From Streptosporangium brasiliense (GTDB taxonomy: Bacteria > Actinomycetota > Actinomycetes > Streptosporangiales > Streptosporangiaceae): a DNA stretch of 64,000 nucleotides. The translations under genes were made by a program, and so were the position numbers. The stretch spans positions 3,596,001-3,660,000 of the forward strand of contig NZ_JAUSRB010000002.1 of assembly GCF_030811595.1 (NCBI RefSeq), written 5' to 3'. Of the stretch, positions 1-8,552 are shown in pieces. A model generated the notes under the pieces. It searched no databases, was not told the DNA's origin, and saw nothing but the letters and a program-made list of their open reading frames with translations. Positions within the stretch are counted from its first letter, which is position 1. The number at the start of each line of letters is the position of its first letter.

Positions 1-16
1 CAGCTCTCATAATGTG

Positions 17-37
17 AGCGCTAAGATAATCAGCGCT
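17..37. promoter_or_regulatory. Possible operator dyad upstream of the marR gene
   Basis: Two copies of the self-complementary hexamer AGCGCT (17-22 and 32-37) are separated by 9 bases, so the whole element is also an inverted repeat. It lies 50 bases before the MarR start in a locally AT-rich stretch. Position and symmetry fit an autoregulatory MarR site, but no family consensus was checked. Confidence 0.35.
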
Positions 38-86
38 TGTGTGAGTGACAATTTAATGAGCGATCACCTAATTCTCGGGAGGGCCC

Positions 87-602
87 ATGGCCGACGCGGT
101 GGCCGCGATGCTGGAGCAGTGGAGCCGTGAGCGGCCCGACATCGACAGCTGGCCGATCAGCGTCGTCGGCCGGATCATGCGCATCTCCCGCATGTGGGAC
201 AGGGAGATCAAGGAGTTCCTGGCCGGATACGACCTCGAGCCCGGCGAGTTCGACGTGCTGTCCACGCTGCGGCGGTCGGGCGCGCCGTATGCGATGAGCG
301 CGGGCGCGTTCCTCAAGACCTCTCTGGTCACCACCGGTGCGATCACCCTGCGGGTGGACCGGATGCACGAAAAGGGCCTGGTCACCCGCACCCGCGACGA
401 GAGCGACCGCCGCTCGGTCAAGATCCGCCTCACCGAACGCGGCCTGGAGCTCGTCGACCTCATCCTGCCCGTGCGTGCGGCCTACGATGCCCGCCTGCTG
501 CGGGCCCTCGGCCCCGACGACTGCCGGCACCTGGCGGCGACACTGGCCACCCTGCTGGAGTCCTACGGCGACACCCCGGCTCCACCGGCGGCCGGCAAGT
601 AG
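87..602 (+). CDS. MarR family transcriptional regulator
   Basis: This is a 171-residue winged-helix regulator of the MarR family, normally a dimer that releases DNA on binding a small ligand. The N-terminal helices (about 1-60) lead to a recognition segment (about 60-115) with the conserved pattern of two helices and a wing: a threonine-rich stretch followed by RVDRMHEKGLV and TRTRDESDRRSVKIRLTERG. The latter is the classical MarR wing with its DxRR signature. The start is ATG at 87, with GGGAGG eight bases upstream. No partner gene is adjacent, as the next gene lies 319 bases away, so the target is unknown. A symmetric element at 17-37 may be its own operator. Length is normal for the family, which has many single-gene members. 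Confidence 0.9.
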   Translation: MADAVAAMLEQWSRERPDIDSWPISVVGRIMRISRMWDREIKEFLAGYDLEPGEFDVLSTLRRSGAPYAMSAGAFLKTSLVTTGAITLRVDRMHEKGLVTRTRDESDRRSVKIRLTERGLELVDLILPVRAAYDARLLRALGPDDCRHLAATLATLLESYGDTPAPPAAGK

Positions 603-921
603 ACCCCGTCCGGATCGCCCTGCGGGGGTCGGGAGGCGGCGCCTGGTCGACGAGAGCGGCCAGACGTGGTCGTGACAGGGAGTGGGCTCTGTCCGTCACG
701 TCACGGAGGCAGGTCGTCGAAGGCGGTCCCGTGGGCGTTGACCGTCCAGGTCGTGGCGGTGCGGGCCGGACGGCCGGCCCGGTCGGCGGGCCGGAGGGGT
801 CCGTGTCCGGCGGCGAGAGGTGTGGACGCGCGGGACGAGAGTGGCGAATACCGTATGTGATCAGTCGATTACTCGTTAGAGTGGGTGCCTGTCCTGCCCT
901 GCCTGGTCAAGGAGATGTTCG
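603..921. other. Intergenic stretch with no recognised gene
   Basis: These 319 bases between the MarR and SOD-like genes contain short open frames but none with a ribosome binding site and a recognisable product. The last 80 bases are less GC-rich and probably carry the promoter of the SOD-like gene. I see no RNA gene or strong hairpin here. Confidence 0.5.
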
Positions 922-1488
922 ATGCGCATCCTCGTGGCTCTCGCCGCCGTCGGTCTGCTGAGCGTGGCCTGTGCCGGGCAGGAGGCCGTGCCCCAGCCCC
1001 ACCCGGCCGGACACGTGCCCAGCGCCACCGGGATCCGGCTCTCCGGGGGCGGCACGCTCACCGTGCCGGTGCCGAAGGCCTCGGCGATCGCCTACGACAT
1101 CAAGCTGGCGCCCCCCGGCGCCTCGGCGCGGGTCATGTCCGAGTCGGGGGCGGTGCTCGCCACCTCCACGCTCACGGTCGGCGGCCTGCTGCCCAACCGG
1201 ACCTACGGCGCGCACCTGCACGTCAACCCGTGCGGCGCCAGTCCCGAGGACGCCGGTCCGCACTACCAGCACGCCCACAGCCACGCCAGCGCCGACAACG
1301 AGGTGTGGCTCGACTTCACCACCGACGCCGAGGGCGGCGCCACCGCCACCGCCAAGCAGGACTGGGCGTTCGCCTCCGACCGGCTGCCCGGTTCCCTGGT
1401 GATCCACGCGCAGCGGACCAGGAGGAAGGGGGCCGAGGCGGGCACCGCCGGCCCCCGCGTCGCCTGCGTCACCCTCACCAAGCGCTAG
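922..1488 (+). CDS. Cu/Zn superoxide dismutase-like lipoprotein
   Basis: A 188-residue exported protein. The N-terminus is a lipoprotein signal with lipobox LSVAC, so the mature protein should be anchored at residue Cys17 on the outer face of the membrane. The rest resembles the Cu/Zn superoxide dismutase fold: AHLHVNPCG (His-x-His copper-type motif and a cysteine), then GPHYQHAHSHA and a C-terminal segment ending in RVACVTL that supplies a second cysteine for the expected disulfide. Classical SODs carry His ligands in a similar order, but several spacings differ, so enzymatic activity is not assured. The start ATG at 922 follows AAGGAG at 909-914. It stands alone, with degenerate tandem repeats downstream. 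It may detoxify extracellular superoxide or only bind metal. Confidence 0.75.
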   Translation: MRILVALAAVGLLSVACAGQEAVPQPHPAGHVPSATGIRLSGGGTLTVPVPKASAIAYDIKLAPPGASARVMSESGAVLATSTLTVGGLLPNRTYGAHLHVNPCGASPEDAGPHYQHAHSHASADNEVWLDFTTDAEGGATATAKQDWAFASDRLPGSLVIHAQRTRRKGAEAGTAGPRVACVTLTKR

Positions 1489-1533
1489 CTATAGTTGGCC
1501 GGCGCGGCGCGGGAGCCGCGCCATGCCCTCCCG

Positions 1534-1699
1534 GGGACGCCGCGGGAGCCGCCCTGGAGGGGCCGTGTCCTCCTGGGACGCGCGGGGACCGTTCCGGAGG
1601 TGCTGTGGTGTCAGGGGACGTCGCGGACCCGCCCCGGAGGTGCCGTGTCCTCCCCCCCCGGGACGTGCGGGGACCGCCCCGGAGGTGCTGTGGTGTCAG
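1534..1699. repeat. Four-unit alternating tandem repeat ending inside gntR
   Basis: Four units begin at 1534, 1575, 1615 and 1660 (lengths 41, 40, 45 and 40). All start with GGGACG and share a core close to GGGGACCGCCCCGGAGGTG. Units 1 and 3 end in GTGTCCTCC, units 2 and 4 in CTGTGGTGTCA, giving an A-B-A-B order with an approximately 85-base higher period. The last unit contains the stop codon of the convergent GntR gene. No open frame runs through the array. Confidence 0.8.
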
Positions 1700-2334
1700 G
1701 GGATGCGGGACATCATCCGCTCCATGCCGTTGATCCAGTTGTCCCTGAGGGCCGCCGCCGCGCCCTCCAGGTCGCCGTCGATCAGGCGCTCGGCCACCCG
1801 GCAGTGCTCCTCGGCGGCGCGTTCCATCGGGGTGCTCTCCCCGGTCATCAGGTGGGCGTAGCGGCGCATGCCCGCCTTGACGCTGGTGATCAGGTCGAGT
1901 AGCCGCTCGTTGGCGCAGCCGCTGAGCAGCAGGTCGTGCCATTCGTCGTCGTGGCGCTCGATGTCCTGCCGCTCGGCGACGTCGGCCGAGAAGTCCTGGG
2001 CGAGCGCGAGCAGCTCCGGGGCGATCCTCCTCAGATAAGCCGGGTCCGAGCTCTCCAGGGCGAGCGCCTCCAGGGCCGCCACGATGGCGCACAGCTCACG
2101 GAACTCCTTGCGGCTGACCGGTGCGAACCGGAACCCCCGGCCCTGGTTGCTCTCCAGCACGCCCTCGCCGGCGAGCGTGATCAGTGCCTCGCGCAGCGGG
2201 GTGCGGCTGACCCCCAGCTCACCGGCGAGGGCCGCCTCGTTGATGTCGGTCCCCGCGGCGAAGTCGCCCCGGTCGAGCCGGAGCATGAGCTCCTCGCGGA
2301 TCTGCTCGCGGAGGGGGCGCCGCTCGATCGGCAT
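1696..2334 (-). CDS. GntR family regulator, FadR/VanR (FCD) subfamily
   Basis: A 212-residue repressor-type regulator. Residues about 5-70 form the GntR winged helix (INEAALAGELGVSRTPLREA is the recognition region). About 80-205 is the all-helical FCD ligand domain, with acidic and histidine residues (RHDDEWHDLL and EEHCRVAERL) that usually bind a metal and a carboxylate effector. The start is ATG at 2334 behind AAGGAG. It is divergent from the beta-galactosidase operon, and the 110 bases between them hold a promoter overlapped by symmetric AT-rich sequence. It therefore most likely controls that operon and itself. FCD regulators usually sense organic or sugar acids; the actual ligand is not readable here. 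The 3' end lies within a tandem repeat. Confidence 0.88.
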   Translation of the reverse strand: MPIERRPLREQIREELMLRLDRGDFAAGTDINEAALAGELGVSRTPLREALITLAGEGVLESNQGRGFRFAPVSRKEFRELCAIVAALEALALESSDPAYLRRIAPELLALAQDFSADVAERQDIERHDDEWHDLLLSGCANERLLDLITSVKAGMRRYAHLMTGESTPMERAAEEHCRVAERLIDGDLEGAAAALRDNWINGMERMMSRIP

Positions 2335-2372
2335 GACACTCCTTGGGTTGATCTTGAGCCAAGCGTACCCAC

Positions 2373-2413
2373 TTGACGTGATGCAAAATACTGCACTATG
2401 AATTCTGCATTCA
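2373..2413 (+). promoter_or_regulatory. Putative promoter and GntR operator of the glycosidase/gcv-like operon
   Basis: TTGACG (2373-2378) and TATGAA (2397-2402) are 18 bases apart and resemble a vegetative promoter reading towards the GTG at 2445. Overlapping the -10 box is a perfect inverted repeat, TGAAT-5-ATTCA (2399-2413). In the other strand TATTTTGAATG and TATTTTGCATC are near-direct repeats. This is the most AT-rich point near the operon. The assignment as the operator of the adjacent GntR protein is by position. Confidence 0.5.
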
Positions 2414-2444
2414 AAATATTACATGTCATAGATCGGAGTTACGG

Positions 2445-4442
2445 GTGGGTCTGACCAGGGTTTCCGGTCTGCTGTTCGGCGGTGACTACAACCCCGAGCA
2501 GTGGCCGGAGCACGTCTGGGACGAGGACGCCAGGCTGATGGCCGAGGCCGGGGTGAACATGGCGACCGTCGCGGTCTTCTCCTGGTCCCGCCTCGAACCG
2601 AGCCCCGGGGAGTACGACTTCGGCTGGCTGGACCGGATCCTCGACCTGCTCCACGAGCACGGTGTGGCCGCCGACCTGGCCACCGCCACCGCGACCCCGC
2701 CGCCCTGGCTGGTGCGCGAGCACCCCGAGGTGCTCCCGGTGGACGCGGGAGGCACGCGCCTGGACTTCGGCTCCCGCCAGAGCTACTGCCCCAGCTCGCC
2801 GGTCTTCCGCGAGGCCACGGTACGGCTGGCACGGGCGATGGCCGAGCGCTACGCCGACCACCCGGCGCTGGCCATGTGGCACATCGGCAACGAGTACGCC
2901 GACCACACCCTCGAATGCTTCTGCGAGGAGTCCGCCCGGCACTTCCGGCGCTGGCTCCAGGCGCGGTATGGATCGGTCCAGGGCCTGAACGCCGCCTGGG
3001 GCACCTCCTGCTGGGGCCAGCACTACACCGCGTTCGACCAGGTCAACCCGCCCCGTAAGGCTCCGGGACCGGTCAATCCGGCCCAGGTCCTCGACTGGCG
3101 GCGCTTCTGCTCCGACGCGCTGCTGGAGTGCTTCGAGCTGGAGAAGGCCGTGCTCCGCGAGGTCACCCCGGACATCCCGGTGACCACCAACTTCATGAGC
3201 ATCCTGCACGGCCTGGACTACTGGAAATGGGCCGAGGCCGAGGACATCGTCAGCGACGACGCCTACCCCGACCCCGCCGACCCCGCCTCGCACGTGGCGG
3301 TCGCGCTCAGCTACGACCTGATGCGGTCGCTGAGACGGCAGCCGTGGATCCTGCTGGAGCAGGCGTCGAGCGCGGTGAGCTGGCGCGAGGTCAACGCGCC
3401 CAAGCCGCCGGGCATGATGCGCCTGCACAGCCTCCAGGCCCTGGCCCACGGGGCCGACGGCGCGATGTTCTTCCAGTGGCGGCAGGCCAAGTACGGTCCG
3501 GAGAAGTTCCACTCCGCGCTGCTGCCGCATGGCGGCACCGCCTCGCGCGGCTGGCAGGACACGCTGCGGCTGGGCGCCGACCTCGGACGCCTGGCCGAGA
3601 TCGCCGGGTCGCAGACGCGCGCCGACGTGGCGCTGCTCCTCGACTGGGACAGCTGGTGGGGCCTGGAGGCCCCCGAGTCGATGCCCTCCAACCGGCTCAG
3701 GCTCAAGGAGCTCCTGCAGTCCTGGTACGGGCCGATGCACGCCCGCGGCATCGCGGTCGACCTCGTCCCGATGGGCCGCGACCTGTCCGGCTACCGCGTG
3801 GTGATCGCCCCCAACCTCTACATGTGCACCCCGGAGCAGGCCGAGTGGCTGGCCGCGTTCGGCGGCCACCTCGTCGTCGGCCCGTTCAGCGGCGTCGTCG
3901 ACCCGGCCGACCAGATCCACGACGGCGGCGCCCCCGGCCCGCTGCGGGAGCTGCTCGGCCTGACGGTGGACGAGTTCTGGCCGCTCCCCGACGGACAGCT
4001 CCAGCGGGTGCGGTTCGGGACCGGGGACGGCGGGGCGCCGGCCGTACCGGCACGGACCTGGGCCGAGTGGCTGCGCGTCGAGGACGCCGAGGTGCTCGCC
4101 CGCTACGAGGGCGGCGACCTGGACGGCCAGGCGGCGATCACCAGGCGGGGGCGGGCGACCTACCTGAGCTGCCTGCTCGACGACGTCACCCCGGTCCTGT
4201 CGGAGGTCCTGGCGGCCGCGGGCGTCCAGCCGGTGGCCGAGGTGCCGCACGGCGTGGAGGCCACCCGCCGGGGCCGCTACCTCTTCCTGCTCAACCACTC
4301 GACGGCCCCCGCCCCGGTCGACCTGCGGGAGCCGGGGACCGACCTGCTCACCGGCCGCCACCTGAGCGGCCGGATCGACATCCCGCCCCGCGACGCCGTG
4401 GTGCTGCGCACCGGTGCCGAGCCAACCGAAGGAGAACGGTGA
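2445..4442 (+). CDS. Glycoside hydrolase family 42 beta-galactosidase
   Basis: A 665-residue cytoplasmic enzyme (no signal peptide) expected to release terminal beta-linked galactose or a related sugar from imported oligosaccharides. The TIM-barrel domain (about 1-380) opens with FGGDYNPEQWP and contains the acid/base glutamate E150 in WHIGNEY and the probable nucleophile E305 in LLEQASSAVSW. It is followed by the family motif ADGAMFFQWRQAKYG. The second domain (about 390-600) is the Rossmann-like trimerisation domain, then a small beta domain. Four-cysteine zinc sites seen in some GH42 enzymes look incomplete. GTG at 2445 is chosen because GGAG lies eight bases upstream. It is first in a nine-gene operon and overlaps the next gene by four bases. 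The substrate could be another beta-linked sugar such as arabinopyranose. Confidence 0.93.
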   Translation: MGLTRVSGLLFGGDYNPEQWPEHVWDEDARLMAEAGVNMATVAVFSWSRLEPSPGEYDFGWLDRILDLLHEHGVAADLATATATPPPWLVREHPEVLPVDAGGTRLDFGSRQSYCPSSPVFREATVRLARAMAERYADHPALAMWHIGNEYADHTLECFCEESARHFRRWLQARYGSVQGLNAAWGTSCWGQHYTAFDQVNPPRKAPGPVNPAQVLDWRRFCSDALLECFELEKAVLREVTPDIPVTTNFMSILHGLDYWKWAEAEDIVSDDAYPDPADPASHVAVALSYDLMRSLRRQPWILLEQASSAVSWREVNAPKPPGMMRLHSLQALAHGADGAMFFQWRQAKYGPEKFHSALLPHGGTASRGWQDTLRLGADLGRLAEIAGSQTRADVALLLDWDSWWGLEAPESMPSNRLRLKELLQSWYGPMHARGIAVDLVPMGRDLSGYRVVIAPNLYMCTPEQAEWLAAFGGHLVVGPFSGVVDPADQIHDGGAPGPLRELLGLTVDEFWPLPDGQLQRVRFGTGDGGAPAVPARTWAEWLRVEDAEVLARYEGGDLDGQAAITRRGRATYLSCLLDDVTPVLSEVLAAAGVQPVAEVPHGVEATRRGRYLFLLNHSTAPAPVDLREPGTDLLTGRHLSGRIDIPPRDAVVLRTGAEPTEGER

Positions 4443-5770
4443 CACACCCCTACATCCCGAACGCCGAACCAGGCGTGCGGGCCGAGATGCTCGCCGCCAT
4501 CGGCGCCGCGAGCGTCGAGGACCTCTACGCGGTCATCCCGGCCGGCCTCCGCCTCGACCGGCCGCTGGACCTGCCCGAGCCGATGGCCTCCGAGCACGAG
4601 CTGGTCGCGCACATGCGCGGGCTGCTGGCGCGCAACACCGACACCACCGAGGTGCTCAGCTTCCTCGGCCACGGCTGCTACCCGCACCACGTCCCGGCCG
4701 TCTGCGACGAGGTCAACGGGCGCGGCGAGTTCCTCACCGCCTACGCGGGCGAGCCGTATGAGGACCACGGCCGCTTCCAGGCCATGTTCGAGTACGTCAG
4801 CATGATGGCCGAGCTGCTGGAGATGGACGTCGTCAACGTCCCGACCTACGACGGCTACCAGGCGGCCGGGACCGCCATCAGGATGGCGGTCCGCTACACC
4901 GGCCGCTCCAAGGTGCTGCTCAGCGGGGCCGTCAGCGCCGACAAGATGAGCAAGCTGCGCGACTTCCTCGACCACGACGTCGAGCTCGTCATCGCCCCGG
5001 TCGGGGCGGGCGGCGAGATCGGTGACGTGGAGATCGACGAGACCTTCGCCGCGATCTACCTGGAGACCCCGAACGTCTACGGCGTCGTGGAGACGCGGGG
5101 CCGCGAGCTCGCCGACCTCGCGCACGGCGTCGGCGCGCTCCTGGTCGTCTCGGCCGACCCGATCTCGCTGGGCGTGCTCGCCCCGCCCGCCGCCTACGGC
5201 GCGGACATCGCCTGCGGGGACATCCAGTCGCTCGGCATGCACCAGAGCTACGGCGGCGGCCACGCCGGATACATCGCCACCCGCGACGAGGAGCGCCTGG
5301 TCGCCGAGATCCCCTCGCGGCTGTTCGGCATCGCGCCCACCGCGGTGCCCGGCGAGTACGGCTTCGGCGACGTCTTCTACGACCGGACCTCCTTCGCCCA
5401 CCGCGAGGAGGGCAAGGAATGGGTGGGCACCGCGGCCGCCCTGTGGGGCATCACCGCCGGGGTCTACCTCGCGCTGATGGGGCCCGAGGGCATGCGCGAG
5501 CTCGGCGAGACGGTCCTGGCTCGCACCCGCTACGCGATGGACCGCGTCGCGGACGCCGGAGCCCGGGTGCTCCACCCCGACGCCGTCCACTTCCGCGAGT
5601 TCGCGATCGAGGTGCCCTCCTCCGACGGGCTCCTGGCCGCGCTGCGCGAGCGCGGCATCTTCGGCGGCGTCCGGCTGGACGACCGCACGCTGCTGGTCTG
5701 CGTGACCGAGCGGCACTCCAAGGACGACATCGACCGGCTGGCGGCAGCCGTACAGGAGGAACTGGCGTGA
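4439..5770 (+). CDS. Divergent GcvPA-like PLP-fold protein (glycine dehydrogenase subunit 1 family)
   Basis: A 443-residue protein of the glycine decarboxylase P-protein subunit 1 family. In the true enzyme this partner of the PLP-binding subunit decarboxylates glycine and passes the aminomethyl group to lipoylated GcvH. Family features are visible: FLGHGCYPHHVP, EFLTAYAGEP, FQAMFEYVSMMAELLEMDVVN and YDGYQAAGTAI. However FLGAGAYDHYIP and the late REQHIRREKATSNICT region of classical subunits are changed or absent; the late position reads HREEGKEWVGTAAALWG. No active-site lysine is expected in this subunit. The start is GTG 4439, overlapping the upstream stop, behind AAGGAGAAC. It sits in a sugar operon, and no gcvH, gcvT or lpd is near. 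Membership in the family is clear; use of glycine as substrate is doubtful. Confidence 0.8.
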   Translation: MTHPYIPNAEPGVRAEMLAAIGAASVEDLYAVIPAGLRLDRPLDLPEPMASEHELVAHMRGLLARNTDTTEVLSFLGHGCYPHHVPAVCDEVNGRGEFLTAYAGEPYEDHGRFQAMFEYVSMMAELLEMDVVNVPTYDGYQAAGTAIRMAVRYTGRSKVLLSGAVSADKMSKLRDFLDHDVELVIAPVGAGGEIGDVEIDETFAAIYLETPNVYGVVETRGRELADLAHGVGALLVVSADPISLGVLAPPAAYGADIACGDIQSLGMHQSYGGGHAGYIATRDEERLVAEIPSRLFGIAPTAVPGEYGFGDVFYDRTSFAHREEGKEWVGTAAALWGITAGVYLALMGPEGMRELGETVLARTRYAMDRVADAGARVLHPDAVHFREFAIEVPSSDGLLAALRERGIFGGVRLDDRTLLVCVTERHSKDDIDRLAAAVQEELA

Positions 5771-7326
5771 GCGGGCACGCGGGAGAGTCGTTCGCGGAGC
5801 TGCCGGTGGCGCCCAAGCCGCCGCTGCGCCGCTTCCACCAGGCTCGCTGGGACGAGCCGATCATCTTCGAGCAGTCGCGTCCCGGCCGCCGGGGCATCGC
5901 CGTACCGGCCGCGGGGGTGCCCGCGGTGGAGCTGCCCGCCTCGGTACGGCGGGCCGAGCCGCCCAAGCTGCCCGAGATGTCGCAGCTGCACGTGCTGCGG
6001 CACTACGTCCGGCTGTCGCAGGAGAACCTGGGCGTCGACCAGGCCATCGCGGTCGGCCAGGGCACCTGCACCATGAAGTACAGCCCCAAGGTCAACGACC
6101 GCTTCGTCAACGACCCCAAGGTGGCCGAGCTCCACCCGCTCCAGCCCGACGACACCGTGCAGGGCGTCCTGGAGGTCTACTGGCGGCTGGAGAAGATCCT
6201 GGCCGAGATCTCCGGGATGCACCGAGTCTCGCTCCAGCCCGCCTCCGGGTCGGCGGCGATCTACGCCAACATCGCGATGATCCGCGCCTACCACGCCTCG
6301 CGCGGCGAGGGGCGGCAGCGGGACCAGGTCATCACCACGATGTTCTCCCACCCGTCCAACGCGGCCTGCGCCAAGACCGCCGGGTACGAGGTCATCACGT
6401 TGATGCCCGACGAGAACGGCTACCCCGACATCGAGGCCCTGCGCGCCGCCGTCGGCCCGCGCACCGCGGCCCTGATGATCACCAATCCCGAGGACACGGG
6501 CATCTTCAACCCGCGCATCGAGGAGTTCGTCTCCCTGGTGCACGGGGCCGGCGGCCTGGCCTGCTACGACCAGGCCAACGCCAACGGCATCCTGGGCATC
6601 ACCCGCGCCGCCGACGCCGGGTTCGACCTGTGCCACTTCAACCTGCACAAGACCTTCTCCACCCCGCACGCGTGCGGCGGTCCGGCGGGCGGGGCGAGCG
6701 GCGTCTCCGAGCGGCTCGCGCCGTTCCTGCCCGGCCCGACCGTGGAGTTCGACGGGTCGAGGTATCACCTCGACGCCGACCGCCCGCAGTCGGTCGGCAA
6801 GATGCGCCCCTTCCTCGGCGTCACCCCGAACGTGGTCCGCGCCTACGCCTGGGTCATGGCGCTGGGAGCCGAGGGCCTGCGCGAGGTCGCCGAGACCGCG
6901 GTGCTCAACAACAACTACCTGATGCACAAGATCCTGAGCATCCCCGGCGCCTCGGCGCCCTGGGGCGAGAAGCGCCTGGAGCAGGTCCGCTACTCCTGGC
7001 AGGGGCTGTTCGAGGAGACGGGCGTGCACTCGGAGGAGATCGGCGTCCGCGCCGCGGACTTCGGCGTGCACTACTGGACCAGCCACCACCCCTACCTGGT
7101 CCCCGAGCCCTTCACCCTGGAGCCGACGGAGTCGTACTCCAAGGAGGACCTCGACGAGTACGCCGCGATCCTCGCCCACGTCGCCGACGAGGCCCGCCGC
7201 GACCCCGAGCACGTCAAGGGAGCCCCCTACAACCAGACGGTCCACAAGATCGATCAGACGTCACTGGACGACCCCAAGCAGTGGTCGCCCACCTGGCGCG
7301 CCTACACCCGTAAGCACCTGGCATGA
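5767..7326 (+). CDS. Divergent GcvPB-like PLP enzyme (glycine dehydrogenase subunit 2 family)
   Basis: A 519-residue PLP enzyme subunit that should pair with the preceding protein. Conserved family marks are IIFEQSRPGRRG near the N-terminus, GQGTCTMKYSPKVN, HPLQPDDTVQGVLEV, LMITNPEDTG, and FNLHKTFSTPHACGGP with the PLP lysine at K295. In classical subunits the region after LQPA reads GAHGE; here it is SGSAAIYANIAMIRAYH, so a substrate-facing loop differs. The N-terminal tail of about 25 residues is longer than usual. The start GTG 5767 overlaps the upstream TGA with GAGGA in front; it also overlaps the next gene by four bases, so translation is probably coupled. The likely reaction is decarboxylation or cleavage of an amino acid, but the acceptor is unknown because GcvH is not encoded nearby. 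Confidence 0.82.
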   Translation: MSGHAGESFAELPVAPKPPLRRFHQARWDEPIIFEQSRPGRRGIAVPAAGVPAVELPASVRRAEPPKLPEMSQLHVLRHYVRLSQENLGVDQAIAVGQGTCTMKYSPKVNDRFVNDPKVAELHPLQPDDTVQGVLEVYWRLEKILAEISGMHRVSLQPASGSAAIYANIAMIRAYHASRGEGRQRDQVITTMFSHPSNAACAKTAGYEVITLMPDENGYPDIEALRAAVGPRTAALMITNPEDTGIFNPRIEEFVSLVHGAGGLACYDQANANGILGITRAADAGFDLCHFNLHKTFSTPHACGGPAGGASGVSERLAPFLPGPTVEFDGSRYHLDADRPQSVGKMRPFLGVTPNVVRAYAWVMALGAEGLREVAETAVLNNNYLMHKILSIPGASAPWGEKRLEQVRYSWQGLFEETGVHSEEIGVRAADFGVHYWTSHHPYLVPEPFTLEPTESYSKEDLDEYAAILAHVADEARRDPEHVKGAPYNQTVHKIDQTSLDDPKQWSPTWRAYTRKHLA

Positions 7327-8552
7327 CCGCTGACCGGCCGATGTCCCCCGACGCGTCCCGGGCCCTCCCGGGACCGGCGGCCTCCGCCCCGTCTCCCGCC
7401 GCCCCGGCGGCGCCCGTGCCCACGGGCGGAGAGGTCCTCACGGTCGGGCTGATCGTCAACCCGGTCGCGGGGATCGGCGGACCGGCCGGTCTCAAGGGCA
7501 GCGACGGTGCCGACGTCCAGCGGGAGGCGCTGGCCCGGGGGTCCCGCCCCGGGGCCGGCGACCGCGCGGCGCAGGCCGTGCGGACCCTGCTGGCCCGGCG
7601 TCCCGGCACGCGGATCCGCACCGTCGCGGGGTCGATGGGCGAGGACAGCGCGCGGGCGGCCGGGGCGGTCCCGGAGCTGCTGCGGCTCGTCCCCGGCGAC
7701 CCGTCGTCCTCGCGGGACACGGTGGCGGCCGTCGAGGCCATGAAGGACATCGACCTGCTGCTGTTCGCCGGAGGCGACGGCACCGCCAGGGACGTGCTCG
7801 ACGGCTCGCCGTCCTGCCCGGTGCTCGGCGTCCCGGCGGGGGTGAAGGTCTACTCCGGCTGCTTCGCGCTCAGCCCCGCCACGGCGGGGGCGACGGCCGC
7901 CGAGTTCGACGGGCGGACGGCCGAGGCCGAGGTGGTTGACCTCGACGAGGAGACCTACCGGCGGGGCCGGGTCGGTCCCCGGCTCTACGGCACCCTGCGT
8001 GTGCCCGCCGCCAGGGCGCGGTTGTCGGGCCGCAAGGTCGGGTCGTCCTCGGCCGCCCCCGGGTCGGCCGAGAGCATCGCCCGGGAGGTCGTGGCCCGGA
8101 TGCGGCCCGGCGTCCGCTACGTCCTCGGCCCCGGCGCCACCACCATGGCCGTCGGCCGCCGGCTCGGCCTGGCCACCACGCTGCTCGGCGTGGACGTGGT
8201 CCAGGACGGCGAGCTGGTCGCCGCCGACGTGACCGAGCGGGAGCTTCTCGACCTCGCCGGCGGGGGCGAGACCCACGCCGTCGTCTCGGTGATCGGGGGC
8301 CAGGGGTTCGTGCTCGGCCGGGGCAACCAGCAGATCAGCCCCGCCGTACTGAAAAAGATCATGGCCTCCGGAGGGCTGACCGTCCTGGCCACCCAGCAGA
8401 AGCTCGCCGGCCTCGGCGGGCGCCCGCTGCTGGCCGACACCGGAGACCCGGAGGCGGACGCCCTGGTCGGCGGCCACGTCTCCGTCATCACCGGATATCG
8501 CGAGAGCGCGATGTACCGGATCCGTTCCGCGACTGAGGAGTTCCCGGCATGA
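7323..8552 (+). CDS. AcoX-like ATP-NAD kinase family protein
   Basis: A 409-residue protein of the ATP-NAD kinase superfamily, AcoX-type branch. Diagnostic motifs are LIVNPVAGIGGPAGLKGSDG near residue 40, the nucleotide-binding FAGGDGTARDV with GGDG at residues 150-153, and GVPAGVKVYSGCFALSP. The first 35 residues are Pro/Ala-rich low complexity, so translation could instead begin further in. The ATG at 7323 is kept because it overlaps the upstream stop as ATGA. AcoX proteins accompany acetoin dehydrogenase genes without a settled function, and the superfamily includes NAD kinases and lipid or sugar kinases. In this operon it may phosphorylate a small metabolite or supply NADP to the following dehydrogenase; both are inference. 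The end overlaps the SDR gene by four bases. Confidence 0.8.
   Translation: MTADRPMSPDASRALPGPAASAPSPAAPAAPVPTGGEVLTVGLIVNPVAGIGGPAGLKGSDGADVQREALARGSRPGAGDRAAQAVRTLLARRPGTRIRTVAGSMGEDSARAAGAVPELLRLVPGDPSSSRDTVAAVEAMKDIDLLLFAGGDGTARDVLDGSPSCPVLGVPAGVKVYSGCFALSPATAGATAAEFDGRTAEAEVVDLDEETYRRGRVGPRLYGTLRVPAARARLSGRKVGSSSAAPGSAESIAREVVARMRPGVRYVLGPGATTMAVGRRLGLATTLLGVDVVQDGELVAADVTERELLDLAGGGETHAVVSVIGGQGFVLGRGNQQISPAVLKKIMASGGLTVLATQQKLAGLGGRPLLADTGDPEADALVGGHVSVITGYRESAMYRIRSATEEFPA

Noticed and set aside
2439-4445. 668-residue open frame on the minus strand opposite the GH42 gene
   Set aside because: It mirrors the codon structure of the real gene, has no family motifs and no ribosome binding site. 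High GC3 keeps the antisense frame open; the same applies to long antisense frames at 4277-5716, 5530-7245, 10514-12469 and 17430-19400.
4439-7326. Ordinary glycine cleavage system
   Set aside because: GcvH, GcvT and Lpd are absent and several signature motifs differ, so I did not assign gcvPA/gcvPB symbols.
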